Source: Amycolatopsis sp. 2-15 (lineage in GTDB: Bacteria; Actinomycetota; Actinomycetes; Mycobacteriales; Pseudonocardiaceae). From it: a stretch of DNA of 64,000 nucleotides. Position 1 is the stretch's first letter. Every line of letters starts with the position of its first letter. Below, piece by piece: positions 9,217 through 18,461 of the stretch. The notes beneath the pieces were generated by a model. That model saw only the letters and a program-made list of their open reading frames with translations. It was not told the origin of the DNA and made no database searches. A program made the translations under genes and the position numbers. The stretch lies in contig NZ_CP127294.1 in the NCBI RefSeq assembly GCF_030285625.1, forward strand, positions 8,278,001 through 8,342,000, in the 5' to 3' direction.

Positions 9217-9612
9217 ATGACGAAGTACATGGTGATGCAGACGTACTCGGGCGGCGAGGCCTGCGACGTGCCGATGAGCGAGTGGTCCCCCGAGGACATC
9301 CGGGCGCACATCGCGTTCCAGCGGGCGCTGAACGAGGAGCTCGCCGACCAGGGCGGGCTGGTGGACGCGCAGGGGCTGGCCGGGCCGGAGGCGGCGAAGA
9401 AGGTCGTGTCCGGCGGCGCAGGCGGGACCGTGGTGACCGACGGGCCGTTCACGGAGAGCAAGGAGCTGCTCGCGGGGTACCGGATCATCGACGTCGACTC
9501 GGAGGAGCGGGCGCTCGAGATCGCCGCGCGGCTCTCGGCGGCGCCCGGGCTCGGGGGTACGCCGATCCGCCAGCCGATCGAGGTCCGCCAGGTGATGAGC
9601 GCGCCGGCCTGA
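9217..9612 (+). CDS. YCII-related (DGPF-domain) protein
   Basis: A 131-residue protein of the YCII/DGPF family. The hallmark VVTDGPFTESKELLAGY is near residue 70, and the start MTKYMVMQTYSGGEA is typical. ATG 9217 follows AGGGCGGAGGAG. Its TGA overlaps the ATG of the sigma factor gene (TGATG), the standard arrangement in which a DGPF protein is co-encoded with an ECF42-type sigma factor. The biochemical function of DGPF proteins is not settled; they are thought to work with the sigma factor. Confidence 0.9.
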   Translation: MTKYMVMQTYSGGEACDVPMSEWSPEDIRAHIAFQRALNEELADQGGLVDAQGLAGPEAAKKVVSGGAGGTVVTDGPFTESKELLAGYRIIDVDSEERALEIAARLSAAPGLGGTPIRQPIEVRQVMSAPA

Positions 9613-10825
9613 TGGCGGCCGAGAGCGTCGAAGACCTGCTGCGCACGCTCGCGCCGCAGGTCCTCGGCGTGCTGGCCCGGCGGTTCGGCGATTTCGGCGC
9701 CGCCGAGGACGCCGTGCAGGAGGCCTGCTCGCCGCCGCGCTGCACTGGCCCGGCGACGGCGTGCCGGACAACCCGCGCGGCTGGCTGATCCAGGCGGCGG
9801 CGCGGCGGCTGACCGACGCGTACCGCAGCGCCGAAGCCCGCGCGCGGCGTGAGCTGGCGGTGTTCGCCGAACCGGCGGGCGCCGAGGTCGCGGACGAGGA
9901 CGACACGCTCACGCTGCTGTTCCTGTGCTGCCATCCCGCGCTCACGCCGGCGTCGGCCATCGCGCTGACACTGCGGGCCGTCGGCGACCTGACGACGGCG
10001 GAGATCGCGGGCGCGTTCCTCGTGCCCGAGGCGACGATGGCGCAGCGGATCAGCCGGGCAAAGGGGAAGATCAAGGCTTCAGGCGTGCCGTTCGGGCTGC
10101 CGGCTGACGACGAGCGCCCGGCACGGCTGAAATCGGTGCGGCACGTGCTCTACCTGGTGTTCAACGAGGGCTACACCAGCAGCGCCGGGACCAGCCTGCA
10201 CCGCACAGAGCTGTCGGGCGAGGCGATCCGGCTCGCCCGCCTGTTGCACGGCGTGCTGCCCGAGGACGGCGAGGTCACGGGCCTGCTGGCCCTCATGCTG
10301 CTCATCGACGCGCGGCGCCCCGCGCGGACCGGGCCCGACGGTGACCTCGTGCCGCTGGAGGGCCAGGACCGCGCATTGTGGGACCGGTCGTTGATCAGGG
10401 AAGGCATCGCGCTCGCCACCGCGGCGCTTTCCGGCGGGCCCGCCGGCGAGTACGGGCTGCAGGCGGCAATCGCGGCGAGCCACGACATCGCGTTGCGCGC
10501 GCAGGACACGGACTGGCCCCGCATCCTGGCCCTCTACCAGCGCCTTGAAACATCGGCGGACAACCCGATGGTCACGCTGAACCGCGCGATCGCGACCGCG
10601 ATGGTCCACGGCCCGGCCACAGGTCTGGACCTGCTCGCGACGCTCGACGTGCGGCTCGCCGGACACTACCGCCTCGCCGCCGTGCGCGCCCACCTGCTGG
10701 AACGCGCCTGCGAGACCGCGGCCGCGATCCGCTGTTACGAGGCCGCCGCGGCGCGCACCACGAACGCCCCGGAACGCCGCTACCTCACGGTTCGCGCCGC
10801 GCGGCTGCGGGCGGACCACCCCTGA
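9612..10825 (+). pseudogene. ECF42-type RNA polymerase sigma factor, one frameshift
   Basis: This encodes a long ECF sigma factor of about 404 residues with the C-terminal helical extension typical of group 42. Region 2 begins VEDLLRTLAPQVLGVLARRF and reaches EDAVQEA. One base is then missing near 9725, where LLAAALHWPGDGVPDNPRG would be expected, and the frame resumes as PDNPRGWLIQAAARRL. Region 4 reads LTTAEIAGAFLVPEATMAQR. The extension includes YLVFNEGY and RALWDRSLI. The gene is otherwise intact and coupled to the DGPF gene. Confidence 0.85.
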
Positions 10826-10843
10826 CCGTCCTCTTCGGACGGT
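10825..10843. repeat. 19-bp inverted repeat, copy 1
   Basis: ACCGTCCTCTTCGGACGGT has perfect 7-base arms around a 5-base spacer, beginning at the last base of the sigma-factor stop codon. The same arms recur at 12841-12859. It could act as a weak terminator or as a regulator site. Confidence 0.55.
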
Positions 10844-10922
10844 GAGTTGATGTTCCACACTTCGCTCTCACAACGGGGCCCAGTAGGATCAGCACCGATC
10901 CTCACGGGAAGCGGAGCGGACC

Positions 10923-11309
10923 ATGGCCACCACGGGTGATCGGCGGACGGGGTACGACCTCACGAGCGTCCCCGCCGAGACGGTGCTCGCCGCGCTGCGG
11001 GCAGCCGTGCCGCCGTCGGTCACGGCGGGGGTCGTCTGGTGGATCTACGCCGGTCAGGGCCCTGGGACCCCCCACCTCGTCGTCGGCCTGCGCGGCGAGC
11101 GCGGCGCCCTGGTGTGGCAGGAGAACGGCGCCACGCACCTGCCCGCCGACGGCGCCGGCGCCGCGTCCGCCGACTACTTCAGCCTGCAAGGCGGCCACTT
11201 CCCGCAGCCCGCGGGCAGTGAGGTGCCGGCCGAACTCGTGCTCCGCGCGGTGGAGGAGTTCGGCCGGACCCGGGTCCGGCCGGAGTGCGTCACCTGGAAG
11301 CTGCCCTGA
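10923..11309 (+). CDS. Imm1-family immunity protein
   Basis: A 128-residue protein matching the Imm1 immunity family: GLRGERGALVWQENG in the middle, then ADYFSLQGGHFPQPAGSEVPA and a C-terminal EFGRTRVRPECVTWKLP. These proteins neutralise polymorphic toxins such as deaminases delivered by contact-dependent or type VII systems. No toxin gene lies next to it, so it is an orphan immunity gene here. The reading end overlaps the convergent YrdB gene by 20 bases. ATG 10923 follows GGAAGCGGAGCGGA. Confidence 0.72.
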   Translation: MATTGDRRTGYDLTSVPAETVLAALRAAVPPSVTAGVVWWIYAGQGPGTPHLVVGLRGERGALVWQENGATHLPADGAGAASADYFSLQGGHFPQPAGSEVPAELVLRAVEEFGRTRVRPECVTWKLP

Positions 11310-11664
11310 GCGCCGTCGCGGCGTCGAGGTGCATCAGCTTCACCACGGCGAGGTTCGCGACGAACAGCGTGGGCAACAGGAGCCCGAGCGTTCGCAAGCC
11401 CGAGAACCACAGGCCCGCGCCGGCACCCCCGACCACCACGACGACGGTGAGCGCGTAGAGCAGCGGCGTGTGCAGCTTCGCGGTCGGCGCGGCGAACAGG
11501 GCCCACAGGCCGATGCCCACGGCGGGCGCACCCAGTCCGAGCAGCAGCTTGCCCGCGGTGGACTCCCCCGCGTGGAACCCCCAGTACCCCAGCGCGACGA
11601 TCGCGGCCAGCTCCAGCAGGAAAGCCAGGCCCAGGTTTCCCCAGCGCCACACGGTCTCGATCAC
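11290..11664 (-). CDS. YrdB-family (DUF2568) membrane protein
   Basis: A 124-residue protein with four hydrophobic segments: NLGLAFLLELAAIVALGYWG, a segment around GAPAVGIGLWALFAAP, LLYALTVVVVVGGAGAGLWF, and TLGLLLPTLFVANLAVV. This is the YrdB/DUF2568 pattern. GTG 11664 is preceded by AAGGAG. Upstream lies a TTGACA-type promoter flanked by two AGAGCA-N-TGCTCT palindromes, so it is probably under a TetR-type repressor encoded elsewhere. Function unknown; such genes often sit with multidrug efflux genes, as here. Confidence 0.8.
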   Translation of the reverse strand: MIETVWRWGNLGLAFLLELAAIVALGYWGFHAGESTAGKLLLGLGAPAVGIGLWALFAAPTAKLHTPLLYALTVVVVVGGAGAGLWFSGLRTLGLLLPTLFVANLAVVKLMHLDAATALRAASR

Positions 11665-11681
11665 GGTCGACTCCTTGAAAT

Positions 11682-11749
11682 GAGAGCAGTGCTCTCCGTT
11701 GGAAGCAGTGTTCACCCGACGGGTCCGCGTTGTCAAGAGCACTGCTCTC
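11682..11749 (-). promoter_or_regulatory. Promoter with two TetR-like operators before yrdB
   Basis: On the minus strand, TTGACA (11734-11729) is followed 18 bases later by AACACT, a plausible -35/-10 pair. A palindrome AGAGCA-N-TGCTCT lies on each side: 11736-11748, touching the -35 box and inside the 3' end of the MFS gene, and 11683-11695, between the -10 box and the ribosome site. The downstream copy extends to GAGAGCAGTGCTCTC. This is the geometry of TetR-family repression. Confidence 0.6.
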
Positions 11750-12824
11750 GGATAGCCAGCGCGGCGGTCGCCAGCACGGCGGCGAGCCACACCGGCGCGC
11801 GGTAACCGGTGCCGATGAGGGCGGCGGCGAGCCCCGGCCCGGCGGCGGCGCCGACGTTGAGCGCGGCGGTGGCGAACGCGCCCCTGAGCGCCGGCGCGTC
11901 CGGGGCGGCGCGCAGCACCTGAGCGACAGCGGTCGACCCGACGGCGAACGACAGCAGCGCTTGCAGCGGCACGAGGACGAGCAGCACGGTCGCGTTCCCC
12001 GTGCCGAGCACGAGGGCCAGCCAGCCGACGGCGAGCGCCACTTGCGTCTTTCGCGTGGCCGGACGCCGGCCGGCGAGCGCGACTCCGGCGCAGGCCCCGA
12101 TGCCGAACAACGCGAGGAGGACCGGAAGCCGGCTTTCCGAGTTCGCGATCGGGGCGAGGTAGGTGAAGACGGCGAAGGTGGCGCCGTTCACGAGCGCGCC
12201 CCGGCCGAGCGCGGCCAGCACCCGCGGCCGCTTCAGCACCGCGAACTCGGCTCGGACCGGCGTGTTCGCGGTTTCCGTCGTGGGCGCCCACCGCGCGATG
12301 GCGGCGAACGCGGGCACGGACACCAGAGCGACCGCCCAGAACGCCGAGCGCCACCCCCACACCTGCCCGAGCACGGCGCCCGCCGGCACCCCGGCGATGC
12401 ACGCCAGCGTCGTCCCGGCCAGCACCACGGCGGTCGCCCGCCCCTCGCCTCCGGGCGCGGCATCGGCCGCCGCGGTCAGCGCGACAGCGAGAAGGCCGGC
12501 CGTCGCCAGCGCGGCCACCAGCCGCGTGCCGAGCAGGATCCCGAACCCGGGCGCCAGCGCCCCCGCCACGTGCACCGCGATGAACACCCCGAGGTACCCC
12601 AGCAACACGCCCCGCCGCGGCCACCCCCGCCCCGCGACCGCCAGCACCGGCGCCCCGACCACCATCCCCACGGCGAACACCGCCGTCAGCGACCCCGCCG
12701 TCGCCGGCGAAACCCCCAGGTCCCGCGCCACCTCGGGCACCAGGCCCGACACCATGAACTCCGACGTCCCCTGGGCGAACACGGCCAGGGCGAGCAGATA
12801 CGGCAAAACAGGCAAGAAAGACAC
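11733..12824 (-). CDS. MFS drug efflux transporter (Cmx/CmrA-like)
   Basis: A 363-residue major facilitator of the DHA1 type. It begins LPVLPYLLALAVFAQGTSEF and GLVPEVARDLGVSPATAG, the signature of the Cmx/CmrA chloramphenicol-efflux and AraJ-like group. Later it shows AVVLAGTTLACIAGVPAGAV, the antiporter motif C region. It lies upstream of the YrdB gene on the same strand, 69 bases apart, and its last codons contain one of the AGAGCA-N-TGCTCT operators. The likely role is export of a toxic small molecule. The exact drug cannot be told. Confidence 0.85.
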   Translation of the reverse strand: MSFLPVLPYLLALAVFAQGTSEFMVSGLVPEVARDLGVSPATAGSLTAVFAVGMVVGAPVLAVAGRGWPRRGVLLGYLGVFIAVHVAGALAPGFGILLGTRLVAALATAGLLAVALTAAADAAPGGEGRATAVVLAGTTLACIAGVPAGAVLGQVWGWRSAFWAVALVSVPAFAAIARWAPTTETANTPVRAEFAVLKRPRVLAALGRGALVNGATFAVFTYLAPIANSESRLPVLLALFGIGACAGVALAGRRPATRKTQVALAVGWLALVLGTGNATVLLVLVPLQALLSFAVGSTAVAQVLRAAPDAPALRGAFATAALNVGAAAGPGLAAALIGTGYRAPVWLAAVLATAALAIREQCS

Positions 12825-13273
12825 TCCCGAGATCGACGTGACCGTCCTGTTCGGACGGTGGAAGAAGGCACGGTCGATCGGAGCGCTGGCCTCGGCTACC
12901 GGATAACACAGCCGCTAAGGAACACAGACCCCACAACGCCACCGCTCGACCGGTGGCGCCACTCTGTTCGCCTCAGGACTGCTCACGGCGCGCACGGTAG
13001 CAGCGCGGCGCGGTGGCGCCGAACGGTTTTCCACCACCACTCCCCGACGGCGACGGCTCGCGCCTGGAAAGCGCCCCGGATTCGCTGCACCGGAGCGCCC
13101 GTAACGGGCCGTGGGGGCCGGAAAGGTCACCTGCCAAGAGGACAAGGGCCACCCTCGGTGGTAGTTCCGGGCAGCGGTCACGAAGGGTAGCGCTCGAACG
13201 GAGCAACAGGCGAAGATCGTGTCCTTCGTTCGGCGGCGTCGCTCTACCCTGGGTCTCAGTAATCTTCTCCGCC
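12825..13273. other. Intergenic stretch with one inverted repeat (12841-12859)
   Basis: About 450 bases without a supported gene. The only clear structure is ACCGTCC-TGTTC-GGACGGT at 12841-12859, 17 bases upstream of the MFS start, with the same arms as the repeat at 10825-10843. It may be an operator for the efflux gene. Open frames crossing the stretch are rich in Arg, Pro and Gly with no family resemblance. Confidence 0.5.
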
Positions 13274-13471
13274 ATGAACGACCGAAGGACCGGGATCCGC
13301 ACGGTCCAGATGGCGGGCCTGGGCATCGTCGCCGGACTGGGGTTCCTGGTGGCGAGCCTGTGGTGGTCGGCGGCCACGTGGTGGAGCTGGCTGGGCGGGA
13401 GCCTGCTGGTGGGGATGCTGACGTGGATCTTCGTGTTCGAACTCCTGCGGCTGGGCCGAAGAGACGACTGA
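13274..13471 (+). CDS. Small two-segment membrane protein
   Basis: A 65-residue protein with two hydrophobic segments, VQMAGLGIVAGLGFLVASLW and WLGGSLLVGMLTWIFVFEL, joined by a short Trp-rich link (WWSAATWWSW). It ends in a charged LGRRDD. ATG 13274 is the first plausible start after poorly coding sequence; a strong Shine-Dalgarno is not visible. No family is recognised. It probably sits in the cytoplasmic membrane with both ends inside. Confidence 0.55.
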   Translation: MNDRRTGIRTVQMAGLGIVAGLGFLVASLWWSAATWWSWLGGSLLVGMLTWIFVFELLRLGRRDD

Positions 13472-13502
13472 ACACCGGTTTCTCGCACGGCGACCCGGCT
13501 CC

Positions 13503-13580
13503 CCCAATGTGGCGTTCGGTGCGCTGAGCGCACCCAATGTGGCATTCGGTGCGTTGAACGCAACCAACGCCACATTGGGG
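13503..13580. repeat. Two 30-bp direct repeats plus an inverted half-copy
   Basis: A 30-base unit starting CCCAATGTGGC occurs at 13503-13532 and 13533-13562 with only a few differences. Its first 14 bases return inverted at 13566-13579 (AACGCCACATTGGG). The RNA could fold into alternative hairpins. The unit is purely intergenic, between the small membrane gene and the ABC operon terminator. Confidence 0.75.
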
Positions 13581-13622
13581 CGGGGTGGGCCGTTGGAGAA
13601 GCGAGGAGCCGGCGAGCGAAAA

Positions 13623-13651
13623 GGGGCCGCCCCGAAGGAAAGGGCGGCCCC
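13623..13651 (-). terminator. Rho-independent terminator of the ABC importer operon
   Basis: A 10-bp stem (GGGGCCGCCC with GGGCGGCCCC) and 9-base loop lie 17 bases beyond the stop codon of the substrate-binding protein gene. On the minus strand the stem is followed by TTTTCGC. Confidence 0.8.
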
Positions 13652-13667
13652 TCGAAGAGAAGAAAAC

Positions 13668-15500
13668 CTACTTCGTGAAGTACCAGTCCTCAGGGCTGCG
13701 CGCCGTCTGCACGGCCGGGAACGAGACGCCGCCGAGGTCCTTCGCGACGACCTCCATCGGGCCGCGCAGGGGCATGTTGATCTGGCCCGGCAGGGTCTTC
13801 GTCGCGTAGTCCTCGTAGGCGGCGAAGGCGTTCTTGTCGTCGCTGTGGAGCGTGGCGTTGATGAGCTTGTCCAGCTGCGGGTCGTCGTAGTTGCCGATGT
13901 TGCCGGTGGAGCCGGGGAGCAGCAGCTGGTCACCGGTGGGCACGGCGTTGTACTGCTGGTACCCGAAGTAGCCCAGCTGCCAGTCGCACGCGGGGCCGGA
14001 GCCGTGGCAGTCGCTGACGTCGCCCAGCAGCGCGTTGAACTCCTGGCCCTTCAGGTCGAACACGATGCCCGCCTCGGCGGCGTCCGACTTCCACTGCTGC
14101 ATGATCCGCCCGTACGCGGGATTGCCCGTGGAGTACTGCAAAGTGAGCTCCAGCCGGGTGCCCGCCGCGACGCCGGCGCCGCACTGGTTCGGGGCGGTGC
14201 CGGGCGCGGTGCACGTCATGGCGCCGTTCTGCAGGGTCCAGCCGTGCGACGTCAGCAAGGACTTCGCCTTCGCCTTGTCGAACGGGTACGGGCCCGCGCC
14301 GCGCTCGGCGTCGGTCACGTAGGAGTTGTCGGGGTTGATCGGCACCGGCCCGGTGGTCACGGTGGCGTAGCCGCGGTAGGCGACGTTGACGTCCGTCACC
14401 TGGTCCAGGGTCTGCTGGAACGCCTGCCGGACGTACAGCTGCTTGAACACCGCGCCGTACTTCGGGTTGTCCATGTTCAGGATCGTCGAGCTCCAGCCCC
14501 ACGCCGCGGCGGGCACGAGGTTGTAGTTGGCCTGCAACGGGTTCGTCGCCGGCAGCTTCTCGCTCGCCTTCTTCTGCGGCAGATCCGCGCCCTGCACGCC
14601 GCCGACGGAGATGGTCCGGCCGCTGCGCAGCGTGTTGAACTCCGCGCTGGTGCTCGTGAACGGCTGCATCTTGTAGTGCGCCAGGTGCGGCTTGTCCGGC
14701 CCGCTGTACTTCGGGTTCGGGTCGTAGCTGATGTTGCCCTCGGCGTCGAACGACGTGAGGTGCCACGGCCCGTCCACGACCTGCCACAGCGGATCCGTGG
14801 CGTAGGTCGAGAGGTCCTTGCTCTTGTTGAACAAGTACTTGTACACCGCGTCGCACTTCGCGCGGTCGTCCGCGCAGCCGCCGCTGCCCGCCGCCGCGGA
14901 GTCCGACGTCTTGTCCCACGCCATCGGCAGCGGCGCGATCTGCGCGAGCTCCTGACCGGTGAACCACGTCGGCGAGTACGAGTCGGTGAGCTGCAACGTC
15001 ACCTGCTGCGGCCCGGTCGCCGTCGCGGACTTCACGTTGTCCGGGAACTGGCCCGGCACGTAGCCGTACCAGTTGGCCTTCTCCGCGAACATCATGTTCA
15101 TCCAGAACACCACGTCCTTGGCGTTCACCGTCTCGCCGTTGGACCACTTGTACGGCTTGACGTTGATCACCACCTTGGTGTTGTTGTCGCTGAACACGGG
15201 CGGGTCCGCGAGGCTCTTGCGGGTGTTGACGCCGGTGCTGCCACCTGCGTCGCCGAACCAGTACAGCTCGCGGTACATCAGCTGCTGCAGGTCACCCGTG
15301 GCGTAACCGCTGTTGTGCGCCGAGTCCACGAACGGGAAGATCCAGTTCGGCTGGGTGCCCGGTGATTCGGCGAAGACGGCCGTGCCGCCTTCGGTCGGCG
15401 TGCCGCCGCCCGAGCTCGAGCTCCCGCCGCTGCACGCGGTGGCGAGCGCGGCCGCGGCCAGCACCACCACCGGCGCCACGAGTGCCTTGCGCAGTCTCAT
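13668..15500 (-). CDS. ABC transporter substrate-binding lipoprotein, family 5 (DppA/OppA type)
   Basis: A 610-residue solute-binding protein. The N-terminus is a lipoprotein signal: basic MRLRK, a hydrophobic stretch, then LATAC with the lipidated Cys near residue 23. A Ser/Gly linker follows. The body shows the SBP-5 pattern, with [20 protein letters not shown] and the domain around [18 protein letters not shown]. It binds a peptide or similar solute outside the membrane for the OppBCDF components upstream. Its ATG overlaps the ATPase stop by 4 bases, and a strong terminator follows, so it is last in the operon, an unusual position for the receptor. Confidence 0.9.
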   Translation of the reverse strand: MRLRKALVAPVVVLAAAALATACSGGSSSSGGGTPTEGGTAVFAESPGTQPNWIFPFVDSAHNSGYATGDLQQLMYRELYWFGDAGGSTGVNTRKSLADPPVFSDNNTKVVINVKPYKWSNGETVNAKDVVFWMNMMFAEKANWYGYVPGQFPDNVKSATATGPQQVTLQLTDSYSPTWFTGQELAQIAPLPMAWDKTSDSAAAGSGGCADDRAKCDAVYKYLFNKSKDLSTYATDPLWQVVDGPWHLTSFDAEGNISYDPNPKYSGPDKPHLAHYKMQPFTSTSAEFNTLRSGRTISVGGVQGADLPQKKASEKLPATNPLQANYNLVPAAAWGWSSTILNMDNPKYGAVFKQLYVRQAFQQTLDQVTDVNVAYRGYATVTTGPVPINPDNSYVTDAERGAGPYPFDKAKAKSLLTSHGWTLQNGAMTCTAPGTAPNQCGAGVAAGTRLELTLQYSTGNPAYGRIMQQWKSDAAEAGIVFDLKGQEFNALLGDVSDCHGSGPACDWQLGYFGYQQYNAVPTGDQLLLPGSTGNIGNYDDPQLDKLINATLHSDDKNAFAAYEDYATKTLPGQINMPLRGPMEVVAKDLGGVSFPAVQTARSPEDWYFTK

Positions 15501-17560
15501 CCGTTTTCTCCTTGGTAGACCTTCGTCGCGTCGTGCTCACGAGCGGCGTCGAGCGGGAAGTGGCAGGCCGCCTCGTGCCCGGCGCCGAAGGGCCGCAGCA
15601 CGGGCTCCTCGGCGGCGCAGATCTCCTGCGCGAACGGGCAACGCGTGCGGAAGCGGCAGCCCGACGGCGGCGAGATCGCCGACGGCAGCTCACCCGAGAC
15701 ACCGCCGCTCTGCCGAGCCGCCCACGGATCCGCGACCGGGACCGTGTCGATCAGCCCGCGCGTGTACGGGTGCCGCGGGTTACCGTGCACCTCGGCGGCC
15801 GGACCGGTCTCCACGAGCTTGCCGAGATACATCACGCCGATGCGCTGCGCCAGGTACCGCACCACGGACAGGTCGTGGGAGATGAACACGTACGTGAGCC
15901 CGTGGCGCTCGCGCAGGTCGTTCATCAGGTTCAGGATCTGCGCCTGAACGGACACGTCCAGCGCCGACACCGGCTCGTCGGCCACGATCAGCTTCGGCGC
16001 CAGCGCCAGGGCCCGCGCGAGCCCGACACGCTGGCGCTGCCCGCCGGAGAACTCGTGCGGGTACCGCTGCGCGGCGTCGGCGGGCAGGCCCACCTCGCCC
16101 AGCAGCTCGCGGACGCGCGCGCTGCGCTGCGCCCGGCTGCCGACGCCGTGGATCTCCAGCGGCTCGGCCAGGATCGCGCCGACGCGCATGCGCGGGTCGA
16201 GCGAGGCGTACGGGTCCTGGAACACCAGGTGCGTGTCGCGGTGGCGCTGCCGCAACTCGGCGCCGTGCAAGGAAGTCAGCTCCGTGCCGTTGATCCGGAT
16301 GTGGCCCGACGTCGGTTCGTCGAGCCCGACCACAGCCCGGCCCACGGTCGTCTTGCCGCAGCCCGACTCCCCGACGAGCCCGAAGGTCTCCCCTGCCGCC
16401 ACGGAGAAGCTCACCCCGGCGACGGCGGACACCGTGCCCGTACGCCGCCGCAGCACCGCGCCCTTGGTGACGGGGAAGTCCTTCACCAGGTTCTCGACTT
16501 CCAGGAGCGGCGCACCTGCCGCGGGCTCCGAGGCCGGCGCGCCCGCCCGCTCGTGCACGCGGACCACGGCCGAGGGCTCGTCGACCCCGGCCGATCCGAC
16601 CGGGTGGAAACACGCGTACTCGTGCCCGGCCACGTCGGCGCGCAGGTCCGGCTCCTTCTCGACACACTCTTCGCTCGCGTACCGGCAGCGCGGCGCGAAG
16701 CGGCAGCCGGCCGGTGGCTCGCGCAGGTCCGGCGGCAGGCCGGGGATGCTGTAGAGCTTCTCCCCCGACTCCGCCGAGTTCTCCGGCAGCGCCTCGAACA
16801 ACGCCTCGGTGTACGGGTGGCGCGGGTTGCCGAACAGCCGGCGCGTGTCCGTGAGCTCGGCGATCTTCCCCGCGTACATCACCGCGACGCGATCGGCGCG
16901 GCCCGCGACCACGCCGAGGTCGTGTGTCACGAGGATCACGGCCATGCCGAGGCGCCGGCGCAGATCGTCGATCAGCTCCAGGATCTGGTGCTGCACGGTC
17001 ACGTCGAGCGCGGTCGTCGGCTCGTCGGCGATGAGCAGCTCCGGCTCGCACACGAGCGCGCGGGCGATCATCACACGCTGGCGCATACCGCCCGAGAGCT
17101 GGTGCGGGTAGTCCTCGGCCCGCTTGCGCGCGTCCGGCAGCCCCACCAGCTCGAGCATCGCGACGGCGCGCTCGTGCAGCTCGCGCCGGGAAAGCGTCGA
17201 GTGCAGCTCCAGTGGTTCGCTCACCTGGCGCCCGATGGGCAGCGACGGGTTCAGCGAGGTCATCGGGTCCTGGAACACCGTGCCGATGCGCTTGCCGCGG
17301 ACCTCCCGCAGCTCGGCGGGGGTCATGGCCGCGATGTCGTCGTCGCCGAGCAGGATCCGGCCCGACGCGATGCGCCCGCCGGACGGGAGCAGCCGCAGGA
17401 TCGACAGGGCGGTCATCGTCTTGCCGCAGCCGGACTCACCCACGAGTCCGAGCAGCTCGCCGCGGCCGACGTCCAGCGTCACGCCGTCGACGGGGTGGAC
17501 GACGCCGTCACGGACGTCGATGGTGGTGTGCAGGTCTTCCAGGCGCAGGACGGGGTTCAT
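15497..17560 (-). CDS. Fused dual ATPase of a peptide ABC importer (DppD-DppF fusion)
   Basis: A 687-residue protein with two complete ABC ATPase domains. The first has Walker A GESGCGKT at 41-48, signature LSGGMRQR and [14 protein letters not shown]. The second has [11 protein letters not shown] near 410, [11 protein letters not shown] and [14 protein letters not shown]. After each lies the oligopeptide-transporter C-terminal region with Cys-rich [14 protein letters not shown] and [14 protein letters not shown], typical of Dpp/Opp iron-sulfur loops. It powers import through the two permeases encoded just upstream. In many bacteria these are two genes (DppD, DppF). Confidence 0.92.
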   Translation of the reverse strand: MNPVLRLEDLHTTIDVRDGVVHPVDGVTLDVGRGELLGLVGESGCGKTMTALSILRLLPSGGRIASGRILLGDDDIAAMTPAELREVRGKRIGTVFQDPMTSLNPSLPIGRQVSEPLELHSTLSRRELHERAVAMLELVGLPDARKRAEDYPHQLSGGMRQRVMIARALVCEPELLIADEPTTALDVTVQHQILELIDDLRRRLGMAVILVTHDLGVVAGRADRVAVMYAGKIAELTDTRRLFGNPRHPYTEALFEALPENSAESGEKLYSIPGLPPDLREPPAGCRFAPRCRYASEECVEKEPDLRADVAGHEYACFHPVGSAGVDEPSAVVRVHERAGAPASEPAAGAPLLEVENLVKDFPVTKGAVLRRRTGTVSAVAGVSFSVAAGETFGLVGESGCGKTTVGRAVVGLDEPTSGHIRINGTELTSLHGAELRQRHRDTHLVFQDPYASLDPRMRVGAILAEPLEIHGVGSRAQRSARVRELLGEVGLPADAAQRYPHEFSGGQRQRVGLARALALAPKLIVADEPVSALDVSVQAQILNLMNDLRERHGLTYVFISHDLSVVRYLAQRIGVMYLGKLVETGPAAEVHGNPRHPYTRGLIDTVPVADPWAARQSGGVSGELPSAISPPSGCRFRTRCPFAQEICAAEEPVLRPFGAGHEAACHFPLDAAREHDATKVYQGENG

Positions 17561-17564
17561 GGGT

Positions 17565-18461
17565 TCAGCGCCTCCGCAGCCGCACTTCGAGCGCGTCGCG
17601 CAGGGCGTCGCCGAGCAGGTTGAACGCCACGACCACGAGCATGATCGCGATGCCGGGCGGCAGGATCATCCACCAGTAGCCGTTCTGCACGAACTCGGTG
17701 CCGTTGGACAGCATGTTGCCCCAGTCGGCGTGCGGCGGCGCGATGCCGAGGCCCAGGTAGCTCAGCGCGGCCACGAGCAGGATCGCGTCGGCCACCTGGA
17801 AGGTCGCGTTGACCACGATGGTGCCGATCGCGTTGGGCATGATGTGGCGCAGCACCACGCGTTTCCCACCGCCACCCATCATCCGCACGGCTTGCACGTA
17901 CTCGCGGGTGCGCAGCGAGAGCGTTTCGCCGCGCACGAGCCGGGCGGGGCTCAGCCACGCGCCGAACGACACCACCAGGATCAGCAGCCCCAGCGTCGGT
18001 GTGAAGATCGCGGCCAGGATCAGCAGCAGGAACAGCGTGGGGATGGCCAGCAGCGTGTCGACGATCCGCATCATCACCGCGTCGACGAACCCGCCCACGT
18101 AGCCCGCGATGGCGCCCCAGAACGTGCCGAACACGGTCGCCAGCACCGCCGCGGCCACCCCGATCTCGAGCGACGACTGGCCGCCGACCATGAGCCGGCC
18201 CAGCTCGTCGTAGCCCACGTCGTCGGTGCCCAGCGGGTGGCCGGCGCCCGGCGGCTGGTTGGCGCCCGCGAGGTTCGTCGCGATCTGCTCGGTGTGGTAG
18301 ACGAGCGGGCCGAAGAAGCAGAACAGCACGAACAAGACGATGAGCACGAGTCCCGCGACCGCGAGGCGGTTCTCCAGGAAGGCCCGCAGGGTCGCCCGCA
18401 CCGCGGAGCGCGGGGGTGTCGCGGGCGAAGCCACCGGAATCGGGGCCGCTGGGTCGGTCAT
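17565..18461 (-). CDS. ABC transporter permease, OppC/DppC type
   Basis: A 298-residue permease with about six membrane segments. The first is [20 protein letters not shown]. The cytoplasmic coupling loop reads [20 protein letters not shown], where the EAA motif lies, and [15 protein letters not shown] is the usual DppC C-terminal signature. ATG 18461 overlaps the OppB stop by one base (TGATG). It pairs with OppB to form the channel. The gap to the fused ATPase gene is 4 bases, so translation is probably coupled. Confidence 0.9.
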   Translation of the reverse strand: MTDPAAPIPVASPATPPRSAVRATLRAFLENRLAVAGLVLIVLFVLFCFFGPLVYHTEQIATNLAGANQPPGAGHPLGTDDVGYDELGRLMVGGQSSLEIGVAAAVLATVFGTFWGAIAGYVGGFVDAVMMRIVDTLLAIPTLFLLLILAAIFTPTLGLLILVVSFGAWLSPARLVRGETLSLRTREYVQAVRMMGGGGKRVVLRHIMPNAIGTIVVNATFQVADAILLVAALSYLGLGIAPPHADWGNMLSNGTEFVQNGYWWMILPPGIAIMLVVVAFNLLGDALRDALEVRLRRR

